A stretch of 64,000 nucleotides of DNA from Maniola hyperantus (lineage: Eukaryota; Arthropoda; Insecta; Lepidoptera; Nymphalidae). Location of the stretch: assembly GCF_902806685.2 (NCBI RefSeq), contig NC_048542.1, positions 5,130,533-5,194,532 on the forward strand, read 5' to 3'. This document shows positions 11,686 through 23,059 of this stretch, one piece after another; position 1 is the first letter of the stretch, and the number at the start of each line of letters is the position of its first letter. Made by a program: the position numbers and the translations under genes. The notes under the pieces are model-generated. The model saw only the letters and a program-made list of their open reading frames with translations, had not been told where the DNA came from and did no database searches.

Positions 11686-11709
11686 TAACCAACTTCCTTT
11701 CTTCCACAG
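11686..11709 (+). promoter_or_regulatory. Splice acceptor of the SoxF coding exon
   Basis: A pyrimidine-rich tract (TTCCTTTCTTCCACAG) ends in AG at 11708-11709, one base before the ATG ATG that starts the SoxF reading frame. This implies at least one upstream non-coding or short coding exon, not identified here. Confidence 0.75.
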
Positions 11710-12095
11710 TATGATGGACTCCGGTGGAGGGGGCATCGAATCACCACCGACCTACCACAGAAGCTACGAGCAATACGTCCAAGGAGCAGTAGACAATAGC
11801 ACCGATTCCGTCCAAGAGCAGACCAGTCCAGAACTAGTCGTCTGGTCTACTCTTCCCTATGGCTTGGACTATAGAGCCCAGTATGATTATAGAAGTCCAT
11901 ATGAGACTAGAGACTATTCCCCTCAACAGTACGCTCGTGCACCGTTTACTACCAAAATGGGACAAGCGAAGGCTTTAAAAGAAGCCAGGATACGAAGACC
12001 TATGAACGCCTTCATGGTATGGGCAAAGGTGGAGCGGAAGAAACTGGCAGATGAAAACCCGGATCTCCATAATGCAGATTTAAGTAAAATGCTAG
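11710..12095 (+). CDS. Sox15: SoxF-family transcription factor (Sox15-like), first coding exon, partial
   Basis: Sox proteins are nuclear transcription factors that bend DNA through an HMG box bound to AACAAT-like sites. The exon begins after a pyrimidine-rich acceptor ending CACAG at 11709, and the first ATG (11711) opens a frame of 128 full codons plus one base. Residues 1-90 are a Tyr/Ser/Pro-rich N-terminal region. The HMG box starts near residue 93, with RPMNAFMVW at 96-104 and NPDLHNADLSKML up to residue 128. That last stretch is the SoxF signature, rather than SoxB, D or E. The exon ends at G|GTAAGT (donor GT 12096-12097, phase 1) within the Gly that follows ML, a position where SoxF genes are known to carry an HMG-box intron. 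About half the box is encoded here and the rest is absent from this exon. The frame is open back to an ATG at 11603, but those 36 codons read through the acceptor tract and a retrotransposon remnant, so they are not included. The symbol follows Drosophila usage; vertebrate SOX15 is a different group. Confidence 0.93.
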
Positions 12096-12101
12096 GTAAG
12101 T
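12096..12101 (+). promoter_or_regulatory. Splice donor inside the HMG box
   Basis: GTAAGT follows ATG CTA G, a consensus donor. The frame continues open past it for 42 codons with no Sox similarity, which fits intron sequence. Confidence 0.9.
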
Positions 12102-12540
12102 GCCTTTTTGTGACGATATCCACTTTTTTTAAGCTTACGTTGTGGAAAACTTATGATTTTCTGCAAACTTTTAAGCTCCTGTTTAAAGCCTTACATTCTA
12201 TTTCAGTTTTCAAAATCCATTAGGTTCATACATTACAGCTCAATCAATGAGTACGATCTCAGTTATATAAACAGGAGGATAGTTACTGTACCCACTGAGT
12301 TGCACACTGGGTACACTGTACTGGGATCTACGTTCTTACTTCTTCACTGTATTCCAGTAGTGCCTACGGTCTGTAATTCCAGTAGTACGGACGGTATGTT
12401 ACTGTAATTATGCAATCCCGCTATAAGGTGAGTTTCCATTGAAGATAAACGCATAGAAGAGGTGTGAAATACCTCTCAGAATACCTCTCTCGTACTGCTC
12501 TGACGTACCTAATAACTTTTTCATAAAGATCGAATGATAT

Positions 12541-12778
12541 TTACTAATTACTAGATTCCGGGATACCATGTAACCTGTCTGTCTCTGCGTTGCAAGGAAT
12601 AAGGATCATAGGTACGTACAGATATAATTTGTACCAAAATTCTTCATAATTGGTTAAAATCCAGAAGAACTCTTTGATTTTCCGGGATAAGAATTAGCCT
12701 ATATCCGTCTCCAGGATGCAAGCTATTTCTGTATCAAAAGTCATCAAAATCAGTTAGACGGATACTACCCATTACATT
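12541..12778 (-). mobile_element. Helitron-like remnant, Hel-A internal modules
   Basis: Minus-strand match to the family interior: CTCTTTGATTTTCCGGGATA and CAAGCTATTTCTGTATC, with a second, more degraded copy of the same module before it (CTAGATTCCGGGATACC). The intact 3' hairpin is missing. It directly abuts the plus-strand copy at 12779. Confidence 0.5.
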
Positions 12779-12971
12779 ATGCAAAAGTTTGTTTGTTTGT
12801 TGGTTTATTGGTTTGTCCTTCAATCACGCTGCAACGGAGCAGCAGATTTTTTGCATGGATATAAGTAGTTAAGGACCTGGAAAGTGACATTTTTATCGGC
12901 GAAAATCAAACAGTTCCCACGGGTTTTGGATAACCAAAATCCAGGCGAATCAAATCGCGGGCAACAACTAG
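12779..12971 (+). mobile_element. Helitron-like element, Hel-A
   Basis: Opens with TATGCAAAAGTTTGTTTG, continues through TCCTTCAATCACGC and GCAACGGAGC, and ends in ATCGCGGGCAACAACTAGT, a decayed form of the family 3' end. The 3' hairpin is mutated. Lies in the Sox intron. Confidence 0.6.
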
Positions 12972-13342
12972 TACATGTAACTCGTAATTTAATATACCTA
13001 ACCAATACTTCATTTGATACTAAAGGAGCCAAGTTAAACCCTTTGCCGATGACTCATCACAAACAAGCTGCCTTCGCTGCAGACGATTTGAAATTCAAAT
13101 TCGGGACGACTAGCTCAAAAAATTCTTAACCATTTAACATCTATCACACCGAGCTATTTGTATTAGCATATTATTATTTCTTCTAATATGTTTTGTGGTT
13201 TTTAATTTACATTGTCAATGTTCGGAGAAAACCATATTTTCATTTAAATAATTTTAGGCTTTGAACTCTTACGACTTACGAGTACAAGTACCTACCTACT
13301 ACTTAATAAAAAGTTACCAAAAGTTTATCAATATTTGATTTT

Positions 13343-13749
13343 TAGGGTTCCGTACCTCAAAAGGAAAAAACTTTTATAGGATCACTTCGTTGTCTGTCTC
13401 TCTGTCCGTCTGTCTGTCGTGCCTGTCACGAAAACCTATAGCGTACTTTCCGTTGACTTAGAATAATGAAATTTGGCAGATAGCACAAGCACAAGTAAAG
13501 AAATAAATCCGAAAACTGTGGCTTTGTGGTCGATACACACAAAAAATTAAAATGTGTAAAAATTTTCAAAGTAAGATAACTATACGAAGTGGGCTATCTT
13601 ATGAAAGGGCTTCACCTGCATACTCTAAAACAGGTTTTTATTTGATTTTATGCATACCTAATAGTTTTTGATTTATCGTGCAAAATGTCGAAAAAAATAC
13701 CCGAGTACGGAACCCTCGGAGCGCGAGTCTGACTCGCACTAGGCCGGTT
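13343..13749 (+). repeat. Dispersed repeat, family E
   Basis: Opens TTTAGGGTTCCGTACCTCAA, has a GTCTGTCTGTCTGTC tract, a GAAATTTGGCAGATAG segment and TTATCGTGCAAAATGTCGAA, and ends ACGGAACCCTCGGAGCGCGA and GTCTGACTCGCACTAGGCCG. The end contains a hairpin (GTGCGAGTC-type). No ORF. Structure unassigned; possibly a non-autonomous element with terminal hairpins. Confidence 0.7.
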
Positions 13750-13818
13750 TAGAGATAGCGAGCAAACGAGCAGGCGGGTCACCTGATGTTAAGTGATTAC
13801 CGCCGCCCATGAACATAA
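13750..13818 (-). mobile_element. CR1-like 3' end fragment
   Basis: AGCAGGCGGGTCACCTGATG and TTAAGTGATTACCGCCGCCC are the reversed 3' end of the element at 49869. It sits directly on the end of a family E repeat. Confidence 0.6.
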
Positions 13819-14597
13819 ATTGATATAAAGTTCTTGGATTTGTTATGGGTTTGTTTACTCCATCTCTATCTGTCATCATCTGTCCACGTAATGCCACCAA
13901 CAGTCGCTGGAGGGAGATTACGCGAGCAGCAGTGCAGGAGAATTCGTAGCCACTACCAGAGTGGTCAAGAGTGAGCGGTTGAGAAGAAAGTATTCTATAT
14001 CTAGTAGCTTTATCTTATAATAATGTATACGTACGATCATATTACAAACACTTTCCTAAACTTAGTATCAATTCTGCACTCCAGTTTGAGTTCAGAGATT
14101 AAAAAGTAGGTATCTACTAAAACATGTGTCTAGATTCTGATACCACGAGCACATACTCGGCAGTCAACATTGAGCACCGCTGCACTAATAGCTTCATTAG
14201 AAGCTGGAGCAATCAGGCTCTAATGAAGTTAGTGTAAACTGCTAAACGGTACAAATATCTAATTTTTTCCTCACATTCTTATTGCTTTAAGTCTTGTAAC
14301 ATGCCAATAACACGTAGCGTGAGCGATTTCAAGTCGTATTATTTTCTATGACTAGAGTTTTACCAATCTTTATTTTTAAACCAATAGGCGAGTCTGAATA
14401 GAATAATTTAAAAAACGTAAGGCTATTAGCTTAAAAATCATGATCACAGTACAAAAAAAAGAACCTGTTTCATGACAATCTAAAAAGAAAAAGGTAAATA
14501 AAAAATGCCGTGTTAAGCTATACAAAGTATCCGATAACCATGTCGGAGGATTGCCAGCGAAACATACAATAAAAAAAAATAATAAAAAAAAACCAAT

Positions 14598-14690
14598 AGG
14601 CATGCGCTTGACTGCTATATCACACCATAGTACGTGATGATGTAGCCTAAGGTGGAGCACGCTTGCCTAGGAGGTGCGTATTACCTCGCA
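14598..14690 (+). repeat. Family F variant fragment
   Basis: AGGCATGCGCTTGACTGCTA, GTGATGATGTAGCCTAAGGT and GGAGCACGCTTGCCTAGGAG parallel the 17890 copy. It is followed at once by the RTE-like remnant. Confidence 0.45.
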
Positions 14691-14696
14691 CCTATT

Positions 14697-15068
14697 CATC
14701 ATCATCATCATCATCATCTCATTATCGCCAGCCGATAGACCACAGCTGGACACAGGTCTCTTCTAGGGACTTCCACACGTCACTGTATTGCGTTTCTTGA
14801 ATCCAGCTGCCCCCTGCGACTCGTTTATTTAAGGTCGTATGTCCACCTATTGGTTTCCAAGGCTGCACTTTTCGGGGCGAGGTTGGCATTTAGCACCTTG
14901 GGACCCCAATGTCTATCGGTTTTTTAAACTATGTGCCCTGCTCATTGTAACGTCTTCGGTTTCTCAACCCGCTGAGCTATGTCGGTTTCTCTCACGAAGA
15001 AGCAAATATACTCCGGGGTTTCTCTGGTTCTTCTACGGATCTTTTCTTTTCTGATTTGATCGTACCTA
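14697..15068 (-). mobile_element. RTE-like retrotransposon, ORF2 C-terminal remnant
   Basis: Minus-strand frames, with frameshifts, read DQIRKEKIRRRT, then AGHIV-KTD, then RWTYDLK and an RVEVPRRDLCPAVV-like decayed tail. This corresponds to the GHIARRTDGRWG / GRPPTRWTDDIKRVAG layout common to the ends of RTE-like reverse transcriptases. A CAT simple repeat (14697-14717) marks the 3' side. Pseudogene. Confidence 0.65.
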
Positions 15069-15124
15069 TTACTCGTATTCAAAAAGAGTGCCATTAGTTT
15101 AAAAATTGATAGGTAGGTTTATCT

Positions 15125-15570
15125 TTTTAGGGTTCCGTACCTCAAAAGGAAAAACGGAACCCTTATAGGATCACTTTGTTGTCTGTCTGTCTGTTTGTCT
15201 GTCCGTCTGTCTGTCAAGAAACCTACAGGGTACTTCCCGTTGACCTAGAATCATGAAATTTGGCAGGTAGGTAGATCTTATAGCTGACATTTGGGGAAAA
15301 ATCTGAAAACCGTGAATTTAGGGTTAGATCACACAAAAAAAATTAAATTGTGGTCATGAACTAATAATAATTAGTATGTTCAACTTTCGAAGTGAGTGAC
15401 TATATCAAGTGGGGTATCATATGAAAGGTCTTCACCTGTACATTCTAAAACAGATTTTCATTTATTTTTATACATCATAGTTTTTGAATTATCGTGCAAA
15501 ATGTCGAAAAAATACGACTGTAGTACGGAACCCTCATTGCGCGAGCCTGACTCACACTTGGCCGGTTTAT
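15125..15570 (+). repeat. Dispersed repeat, family E
   Basis: Same ends as the 13343 copy (TTTTAGGGTTCCGTACCTCA and GCCTGACTCACACTTGGCCG). Near its start GGGTTCCGT pairs with ACGGAACCC 12 bases later, a hairpin. A family F copy begins immediately after it. Confidence 0.7.
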
Positions 15571-15573
15571 TTT

Positions 15574-15808
15574 TATTTTTATTCCGATACAGGTTGGCAC
15601 TTGACTGCAATCTCAGCTGGTGGTAAGTGATGATGCAGTCTAAGATGCAAGCGGGCTAACCTGGAAGGAGTATGGTAGTTTTTATTAAACCCATACACCT
15701 TTGGTTTCTACACGGAATCGTACCGGAACGCTAAATCGCTTGGCGGCACGACTTTGCCGGTAGGGTGGTAACTAGCCACGGCCAAAGCCTCCCACCAGAC
15801 AAAAATCT
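15574..15808 (+). repeat. Dispersed repeat, family F
   Basis: CTTGACTGCAATCTCAGCTG, AGTGATGATGCAGTCTAAGA, AGCGGGCTAACCTGGAAGGA, GGAACGCTAAATCGCTTGGC and GGTAGGGTGGTAACTAGCCA recur in the same order, reversed, at 50745. Probably the 3' part of a non-LTR element, but no reverse transcriptase motif is visible. Confidence 0.65.
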
Positions 15809-15999
15809 GAATAGAATATAGCTATTGTGAAGAAAAACTGTCACCGATTTGGAGATCACGTAAAGAATTGGTGTCAAAATATATTAGAATAGAACATTCA
15901 AGATGACTGGGAGGAGCTTCTGAGACAAAGCAGCTGTCAGCTGTTCACAGATCTAAAGCTCTCTTATTATACATGATATCGTTATAATTATAATTACCG

Positions 16000-17889
16000 C
16001 GACCTTTACAACTTTCTCCCGCCCGTGTACATGAACCCGGCTCACTACGCAAACGCGACACTCGAGCGCACAAGTCACACGATTTAAATAGTTATGTACA
16101 TTTTTACGATGTATCATATTATAATAAGTATTAGCTTATCGTGCTTGTTAACTTGTTAAATTACCACCTAGGTATGTCCTATTATCCCAGCCTCATTGGC
16201 ACTTAAGCTTCGCTACTTCTGATTTTTGATTAAACATTAAATTATAGCGCAAACTAGAAACATGTTGACATAAGCGCAATCCTGGCTGGCATCAGATTAA
16301 TAATTTAAAACTCACTCGTATCTTTTAATTTAGGAATTAATCTGAATTCTAGGCAAGCCGAAAAAACGATAAACGATAGTTTTATTTAAAAAATATATAT
16401 ACCTATTATAACTATATAATAAGCATAATAATATGTTTAATTTAATGTACTCAAATATCCTACATATTCTGTTCCGCTATAAGTCATTTATTTATAGAAA
16501 GCATAATTTTCCCAGTCACATTTTAAGTGACTTATAGTATTATGATTTATGTTTTCATAAATTTCATGCTTGATTTGTTTTTGTAATAATTTTTCAAATT
16601 ACACCATAGATACTTTTTTCTACGGTTGTACCTACTACAGAAATAAAACCCATCTTTGAAATCAAGAGCAATAGTTATTTTGATAGCCAAAAAATAGAAA
16701 ATATTTATCTACCTTTTCTAAAACATTACGTATCTACTATCTACTATTTACCTAAGTAAATATTAATCGTAATTTTTTTTGTCAATTCTTAAATTGTTTT
16801 ACAATATACTTCGTTTATAAGAGTTCCAAAACATTGGGATATTTTTTAATTTGACATCGATAATATGATGACGCTAATGATGTGTAAGCAGAAACATCAA
16901 TTAATATTATCCATATTTGTGTCTCGCATCAAATCTCATTCGTCATTTCCCCAAATTAGGCCATGACTAACGGTACTATAACTCTTTTGCCTACGAATGT
17001 ACTCGAGGTTAGATATGGCAAGTCATTATGGCGTTTGAGCGTGGGTGGTACGATCCTATCTTTCTTAATGAAATAAAACTCGTATAAAAAAATGAAAGCC
17101 TCTACCCGTAAATAGTAACTACATTTTTGTTAAACAATTACTTTTTAAAACAAATACGGTCGTATATCATATGACACGTGCGTTTTGTACTCTATGGCGA
17201 CCAAGTTACAGCTGCATTTGAAAACTTGCTCGTTAAAGTTTCGTGCTCTTTTGTCCCATAATTATAAGGGTGTATTTTCGATGGTACTTTGTATCGCAGC
17301 TGTTGGCGACATGCGGTTTAATATTACACTATTATTCATACGTTTCCAATGAGTAATGTATGTAAGTTATCGACCAAAATATGGGATTACCGTTGGCTTA
17401 CGTGTCGCGTTCAGTTGACTCCTTAGTGACGGTTATCGACTAACTTGGTATTGGTTTCCGCTGTAATACCCTATCGGTAAATTGCTTTATATAATACCCA
17501 AGTCTTAGAAACATTTTATAAATAAATAATAATAAACATTGAACTGTTTGCTTTATTAAGGCAAAAACCCAAAGAACAAAAAAAAATTAAACTGCGCAAT
17601 GATGGCACACGAGTAGATAGGCATTATCTACTCGTGTGATGAAGGTGTGCTGAGCTTATTTCCTATTTGGGTCTAGATGTGTCGAGATCCAAAGAGTCCT
17701 CATTGGACCCCGCAAGTCCTGAAGGATACTGTTATGCACCAAAGTTGCACAATCTTTCCCAGATGAAAGATACCTATAATATTATTTACGCGCTCTGATA
17801 ACAGCAAATAAATTGGGCATTCTCACCTCAGCGAACATACCTGATGCGCTGTAGTATCTAGGAATCTTCATAAGTTTTTTTTTTAATTC
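16000..17889. other. Repeat-poor intronic stretch
   Basis: Mostly unique AT-rich sequence without coding signal. It contains the hairpin at 17606 and CpG-bearing pieces near 16020-16080. Nothing further could be assigned. Confidence 0.5.
17606..17638. repeat. Perfect inverted repeat, 14-bp arms, 5-base loop
   Basis: CACACGAGTAGATA (17606-17619), loop ggcat, then its exact reverse complement (17625-17638). Confidence 0.85.
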
Positions 17890-18010
17890 ATAGACTAGCG
17901 CTTGGCTGCAATGAGACCTGATGGCAAGTGATGATGCAGCCTAAGATGGAGCGCGCTTGCCTAGAAGATGCTTATTCACTCTTGACTTGAAGGTACCCAT
18001 ATGTAAAAGT
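17890..18010 (+). repeat. Family F variant
   Basis: TAGACTAGCGCTTGGCTGCA, GATGGCAAGTGATGATGCAG, CCTAAGATGGAGCGCGCTTG and CACTCTTGACTTGAAGGTAC. A similar fragment is at 14598-14690, with related words at 28135-28180 and 2755-2830. Confidence 0.5.
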
Positions 18011-18417
18011 GCGGTATGCATCATTAGTTGCACCTTTATGGTGCTGAAACACACTTGTGTATCTGTATCAAACTGGCAAATATACGTATAGAAATACTAC
18101 AGTAGGTCCTGAAGGGGATTGAAGGATTGAGGAGTGAAGAAACTTACCGACTTAGTTTCTTCACTCTTCTAGATTTAAATCGCCAATGCTATACAAGGTT
18201 CGTCAACAGACGGCCCACATAAGTCTCTTGAAGGGATTTTCAAACTACATGAACGGCATATGTCCAGCAACTGCCTTCCATATCTCTTGATATGGTCTGT
18301 CCACCTAGTGGTAAGCATCTCAAACACTGCTTTTTCCAACTAGTGATCAGATACTGAAAATTCTTTTACTGATACATAATATGAGTAGCTACATTACCCC
18401 CGGGTGCTATCAGTACA

Positions 18418-18633
18418 CATATTATAAAATGTGAAAGTGTGTTTGTTTGTTGTTATGTCCTTCAATCACGTCGCAACGGAGCAACAGATCGACGTGATTT
18501 TTTGCATGAATATAGTTAAAGACCTGGAAAGTGACATAGGCTACTTTTTATCCCGGGAAATCAAAGAGTTCTCACGGGATTTTTAAAAATCAAAAATCTA
18601 AATCCACGCGTACGAAGTCGCGGGCATCAGCTA
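18418..18633 (+). mobile_element. Helitron-like element, Hel-A, well preserved
   Basis: Runs from ATTATAAAATGTGAAAGTGT through TCCTTCAATCACGTCGCAAC and GACATAGGCTACTTTTTATC to TACGAAGTCGCGGGCATCAG and CTAGT. The terminal GAC-GAA-GTC type hairpin and CTAG end are recognisable. Confidence 0.7.
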
Positions 18634-18639
18634 GTAAGC

Positions 18640-19902
18640 TATACTTAAATAAATCACGCAGATGCAGTTGCGGACAAAAGCTAATAGGTACTATTTTAGC
18701 AGAAGCTTCTCCTAAGCTTGAAGGTTTGCATAGGTAGGTAGGTACGTGAGAAAACTTAGCGTGCCTACATTTCATATCACTTGTGTTTTCAGTCCAACTC
18801 GGGGAAACCCAAATGTGACTATATGATATACCACAATATGTTGTTTGTTGCATAATACATACATGAGTGACGTGGTCTAGTTACAGCATCGAGTATAGGT
18901 ACTTATTGGGTAAGCAGTGTTGACTGAAATTCACGACTGGATGGGTGACCGAAATAACGAACCGCGGACGTTGCATTTTTATATTATTTACTAGGTATAA
19001 GATTTATTAACTAAGTGGTACAAGATTTATACAGAAGTACCAAAATTGTAGAGATTTTACAAAAACAGATGTAAAAAATTACAAGTTGTTCATATTCTTA
19101 TTACCTACCATCAATCCTACCATGTTTTAACACCTTGCTCCTTACTTAAAGTAGCCTCTGAAAAATCACTGAGCAAAATCTCACAGTTTGAAAGTTAATA
19201 CATTTTATCTCGCTTTTTTGTTTACATTCCACGAGCGCACGGTCATCGACATGAGCTAAGACGCTAAAGAGGGTGCGAGCGAGTACACACGCATCACTCA
19301 CTTTCCGTGAAATTCACCTGTGTTAGCATTATTGATCATAATTCCTAGTTGAAGCAAATGATTGGAAGTGCAAAAATTCAAAAAATCACTTTTTTGAAAA
19401 ATCACCTGTGAAATCACTGTGAAAAAAATAATAATTTCAGCAAATGAAAATGAAAAAGTAGCAATAATGAACATCCCTAGATGATTGGCATTTCCCTATC
19501 CTTTGGGTTGCAGATTCAACTTCGGTTAGAAATTTCGCCCTGTATCAGTTGGACATTTTACTTGCATAACAGTGCTTAGGTAGATACCTACTTTGGTATG
19601 TATATAAATAAGTCGAACATTTATTATTTTAATGTTAGGTATAAACTGACGGTATTTACGATTTGCGGTTAAACATCCTTGCAGGTTAGGTATTTGAGGT
19701 TTAGTTTAATATTTTCATTTTATTGTTTTATTGCTAAAACGATAATTTTTATACACCTTTATCTGTACCTATTATATACTACGGATATATCCTCAACATG
19801 AGTGTACCTATATATTTAGAATATACCTACGTTTCATGTTGTAGGTAGTAGTAGGTACCTACTGTATGCATGATTGTGTTTTATTTTATTATTTTAATAG
19901 TA
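18640..19902. other. Repeat-poor intronic stretch
   Basis: No repeat family or gene recognised. A CpG-containing patch near 19230-19300 (GAGCGCACGGTCATCGACAT) stands out slightly. Confidence 0.5.
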
Positions 19903-20047
19903 TACTAGCTTATCCCCGCGACTTCGTCCGCGTGGACGAAGATATGTATTATATGTTGACTCGACTGAAGCGACTGTTAATACCATCTAGTAGCGACCCT
20001 TTACCACAGCACTTTACATCTATCAAAACTACTTTCAAAGGCCCATA
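19903..20047 (-). mobile_element. Hel-type 3' end fragment
   Basis: TACTAGCTTATCCCCGCGAC and TTCGTCCGCGTGGAC are the reversed Helitron-like terminus with CTAG intact. What follows does not match the Hel-A or Hel-B body. It faces the plus-strand Hel-B copy at 20048. Confidence 0.5.
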
Positions 20048-20231
20048 TTGACTGATTGAATGATATATCAACGCACAGCTCAAATTACTGGACGGATCGG
20101 ACTGAAATTTGGCATGCAGATAGCTATTATGACGTAAACATCCGCTAAGAAAGGATTTTTGAAAATTCAATCCCTAAAGGGGTAAAACAGGGGTTATAAA
20201 TTTGTGTAGTCCACGCGGGCACAAGCTAGTT
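20048..20231 (+). mobile_element. Helitron-like element, Hel-B
   Basis: TGACTGATTGAATGATATAT, ACGCACAGCTCAAATTACTG, AACATCCGCTAAGAAAGGAT, TAAATTTGTGTAGTCCACGC and a shortened terminus GGGCACAAGCTAGT. The hairpin part of the 3' end is deleted. Confidence 0.65.
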
Positions 20232-20626
20232 CTATAGTATGGATGTATTTATGGAGTCTCGGTCAAAAGCTAGTACTTATGATGATAAAGAAAAACAGTT
20301 GACCTGAGTTCTAAGTAACTGGCAAAACAATACATATACCTAGTCATTTCATAAATAAACCTAGGGGTTCCCCATATCGTCTCTGTTTTCAATAACAACA
20401 AAAACACTCTATATATTTTAATTAATAATTTATAGAATTTTTTTAACTTTTGAAATGAAGGGAATTCACACCAATGCAGTGGGCGCGCCCCAGCGCTCTC
20501 TATACAAACGTAGTTTGGTTGCCATTTGAATGTTAATCAATCAAATTCAATGAAATGTAGACACATTCTTGGAAACACTCAATAACTGTATTTGTGACAT
20601 AGTTGCCACGAGTTCAAATATTTATA

Positions 20627-20665
20627 CAGGGTGTAACCAGAACGCTAGCGAAAACTTCCTACCTC
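20627..20665 (+). mobile_element. Truncated end of the mariner-type MITE
   Basis: CAGGGTGTAACCAGAACGCT recurs here, preceded by TA, but no matching right end follows before the foldback MITE at 20812. Relic copy of the element at 3999-4298. Confidence 0.7.
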
Positions 20666-20811
20666 CAAAATAAGCCGTGTCCGTAAAAGTCCGTAATTTA
20701 AATTAAAAGAAATTTCAAGGAATAAAGAAAGGAAAAAAGTTCTTAATAAATAGCATAGCATTTATTAACAACTATTTTAAAAATATTTGACATTTTTATA
20801 AACTTACTGTA

Positions 20812-20951
20812 TAGTATGCGACAGGTCCAGATAGCAATCGGGGAGGGGGATTTTAACCCGGTGCAGGGCGAGCGCTGATGACGTGTGGGTGTGCGGGACG
20901 TCTCCCCGCCTCATACTCCGATTGCCATCTCGATGTTTCGCGGACTATAGG
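20812..20951. mobile_element. Foldback MITE, family H
   Basis: Left arm GCGACAGGTCCAGATAGCAA and right arm ATTGCCATCTCGATGTTTCG are imperfect inverted repeats around a GC-rich core (cgagcgctga, gtgcgggacg). The right end reads on into CGGACTATAG. The same arms and core recur at 9633, 28584 and 47543. No ORF; non-autonomous. Confidence 0.75.
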
Positions 20952-21896
20952 TAACTAATACTTAAGTTAATTGGTGTGGTAGTTTTCCACTCTGACGTTT
21001 ACCTAATTATCGCAAATAAATAATGCTATAAAATTACTCTAGCCATAACATGTGAAGTCGTTTCATTAAATCATGTCGTAACCTTGGAAGTCACCATAAT
21101 TTATTTAATCTGTCCTCTTTGCATATATTATTTGCTATTTTAAGATTACTAACATTTTAATACCAAGTTGATAATTTTTCATTTGCTAACGTTCCTAATA
21201 TTTAATAACATTATAGAACCGGCACTAAGCTCTCTATATGTACTTACCAAAATATGCATAAAACCTTTTTCTGAATTCCCTTCGGGGTCTCACATTTTAT
21301 TTGATGCGTTTTTGGCATCAAACATCAAAAATAGCCACAATAATAAAGATGCTCCTTTTCAGCTTTTTTCAGTATTCGTCTTTTTTCATCCTCGGACTCT
21401 TCATAACCGTACAGAAAGTAGGTTATTATTACTCTAAACAATGCTGTCAGTTTGCTTTTTCAGTTAATTGTCACCAGGGGGCACGACAGTGCGCCCGCCA
21501 AGGCGAGCTAAATCAAAGGACGGGGCACTACCTCCCCTTTCTGGAATAAATATATTCTTAAATCTCAAAGGGATTCCTTATACCAATTTTTCATATTACT
21601 TGGAATGGCATTTGCAATAATTAAAATCTTCGAACTAAACGTTTAAATTCTACAATCACGAAGCGGCCTTGTTCTATCTTCATCATGAATTGGTTACCTA
21701 AAATAATTGCATATCAATTTTAAACCGCACGTAGATCGACATTACGCTCATTCGCAAATGATATTTTATCTTGATCAGTGCCTATCCTATCCTAAGCAAA
21801 CACTATCGGAAATATACCTAACCCGGTCATAACTTCACTCATTATTTCATAAAAGTCCAAACGGCAATCCCTAACTCCCAAGCATCGAATCACATT
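20952..21896. other. No gene recognised
   Basis: Two overlapping plus-strand frames (21168-21549) look like AT-rich noise rather than protein. GGGGCACGACAGTGCGCCCG near 21478 is a GC-rich word with partial dyad symmetry. Confidence 0.5.
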
Positions 21897-22060
21897 TTTA
21901 GGGTTCACTACCGATGCCAACGCAATGGGACCCTATTAGTAAATCACCCCTGTCCGTCCGTCTGTCTGAAAGCGGGCTGTATCTCAATTCTCATGAACCG
22001 TAGTAGATAGAGAGTTCTGTTGAAATTTTCACAGTATGTGTATTTCTATTGCTGTTATTT
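21897..22060 (+). repeat. Family E-like fragment
   Basis: TTTTAGGGTTCACTACCGAT, then TGTCCGTCCGTCTGTCTG and TATCTCAATTCTCATGAACC followed by GAAATTTTCACAG, the same order of elements as the start of family E. Confidence 0.4.
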
Positions 22061-22102
22061 GCAAATTATTTTTTTTTTAGAAAAATACCGATATTGATGT
22101 TT

Positions 22103-22338
22103 GGTACAGAGTTAATTTCGATCTCGGGAAAGGACATAGGCTACATTTTATCCCGGAAAATCAAAGAGTTCCCATGAGATTTTTAAATCCGCACCGAATA
22201 AGTCGCGAGCATCATTTATTTAGTACAGAGATAACTTGTATCCCGGGATATAGGCTATTTTTTGTCCCAGAAAATCAATGTCCCCCCGGGATTTTAAAAC
22301 AATCGAGACTTACTCGGATGGAGTCGCGGTTATCATTA
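22103..22338 (+). mobile_element. Helitron-like remnant with duplicated 3' module, Hel-A
   Basis: Two successive copies of the module (cataggctac, TCCCGG, aaaatcaa, ggGAT, then AAGTCGCG or GAGTCGCG and GCATCAT or TTATCATT). The 5' end is missing. The same two-module layout is seen at 43466 and 58694. Confidence 0.55.
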
Positions 22339-23059
22339 AGTATCCAAATAAATTATTTCATTAGGATTAATTTTAAAGTTGGGAGCGTTTGCAATTTCTA
22401 TAAACTTCATATAGGAAGTATCAATGGAGAAGTTGTTATTCAGCGGCGTCCTCAGCAATACCACGTCGCGGCCTTGGACTATCCTCATCATTAATTGGTT
22501 AAATTGCACGCCATTTAAGGGGAGGCGATACTAATAATGGTATCCTTGTCCACGTGCCTCTGATCATACTGAGTGCATAATTATGTACCTTATCGCCTTA
22601 ACCATAATTGAAGTTCATCATTGAATTAGTCATAATATCATGGTGTTTTTTTTTCGTTAAGATTATTTTCTTCTCCTTACAATTAGGTACTAATATTTAT
22701 AAAAATAACTTGCGGATCCGGCAGACGTTGTCCTGCCTGAAAAAGCAGTTGAATTTAACATTTACATTTTTAATCAGGCCGAGCACATAAATAAAAAAAG
22801 CATTGTTACCCAGATTGACTCGTCCACCGGTAAGCAGCACAGCGGTGTGACAGGGCAGAAAATTTGCATGTCACTAATACGACACGGTTCAATCGGTGAG
22901 CATTATTGCATTTTTATATCCGTGCGAGTATGCGTAGAGCTTTTGCTAACTCACACAAATAAAGTCGTCATAATGATATAAAATTGATATTGTACGAACA
23001 AAATTAAGTTTTTTTTATGATCTACAGCTAAATTAAATGCAGAATTTAGCCCTTAATTT

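Noticed and set aside
11603..11710. N-terminal extension of the Sox reading frame to an upstream ATG
   Set aside because: The 36 extra codons run through a clear splice acceptor tract and a retrotransposon fragment, so they are intronic.
12096..12223. C-terminal extension of the Sox frame past the donor
   Set aside because: No HMG-box similarity after the GTAAGT; it is intron read-through.
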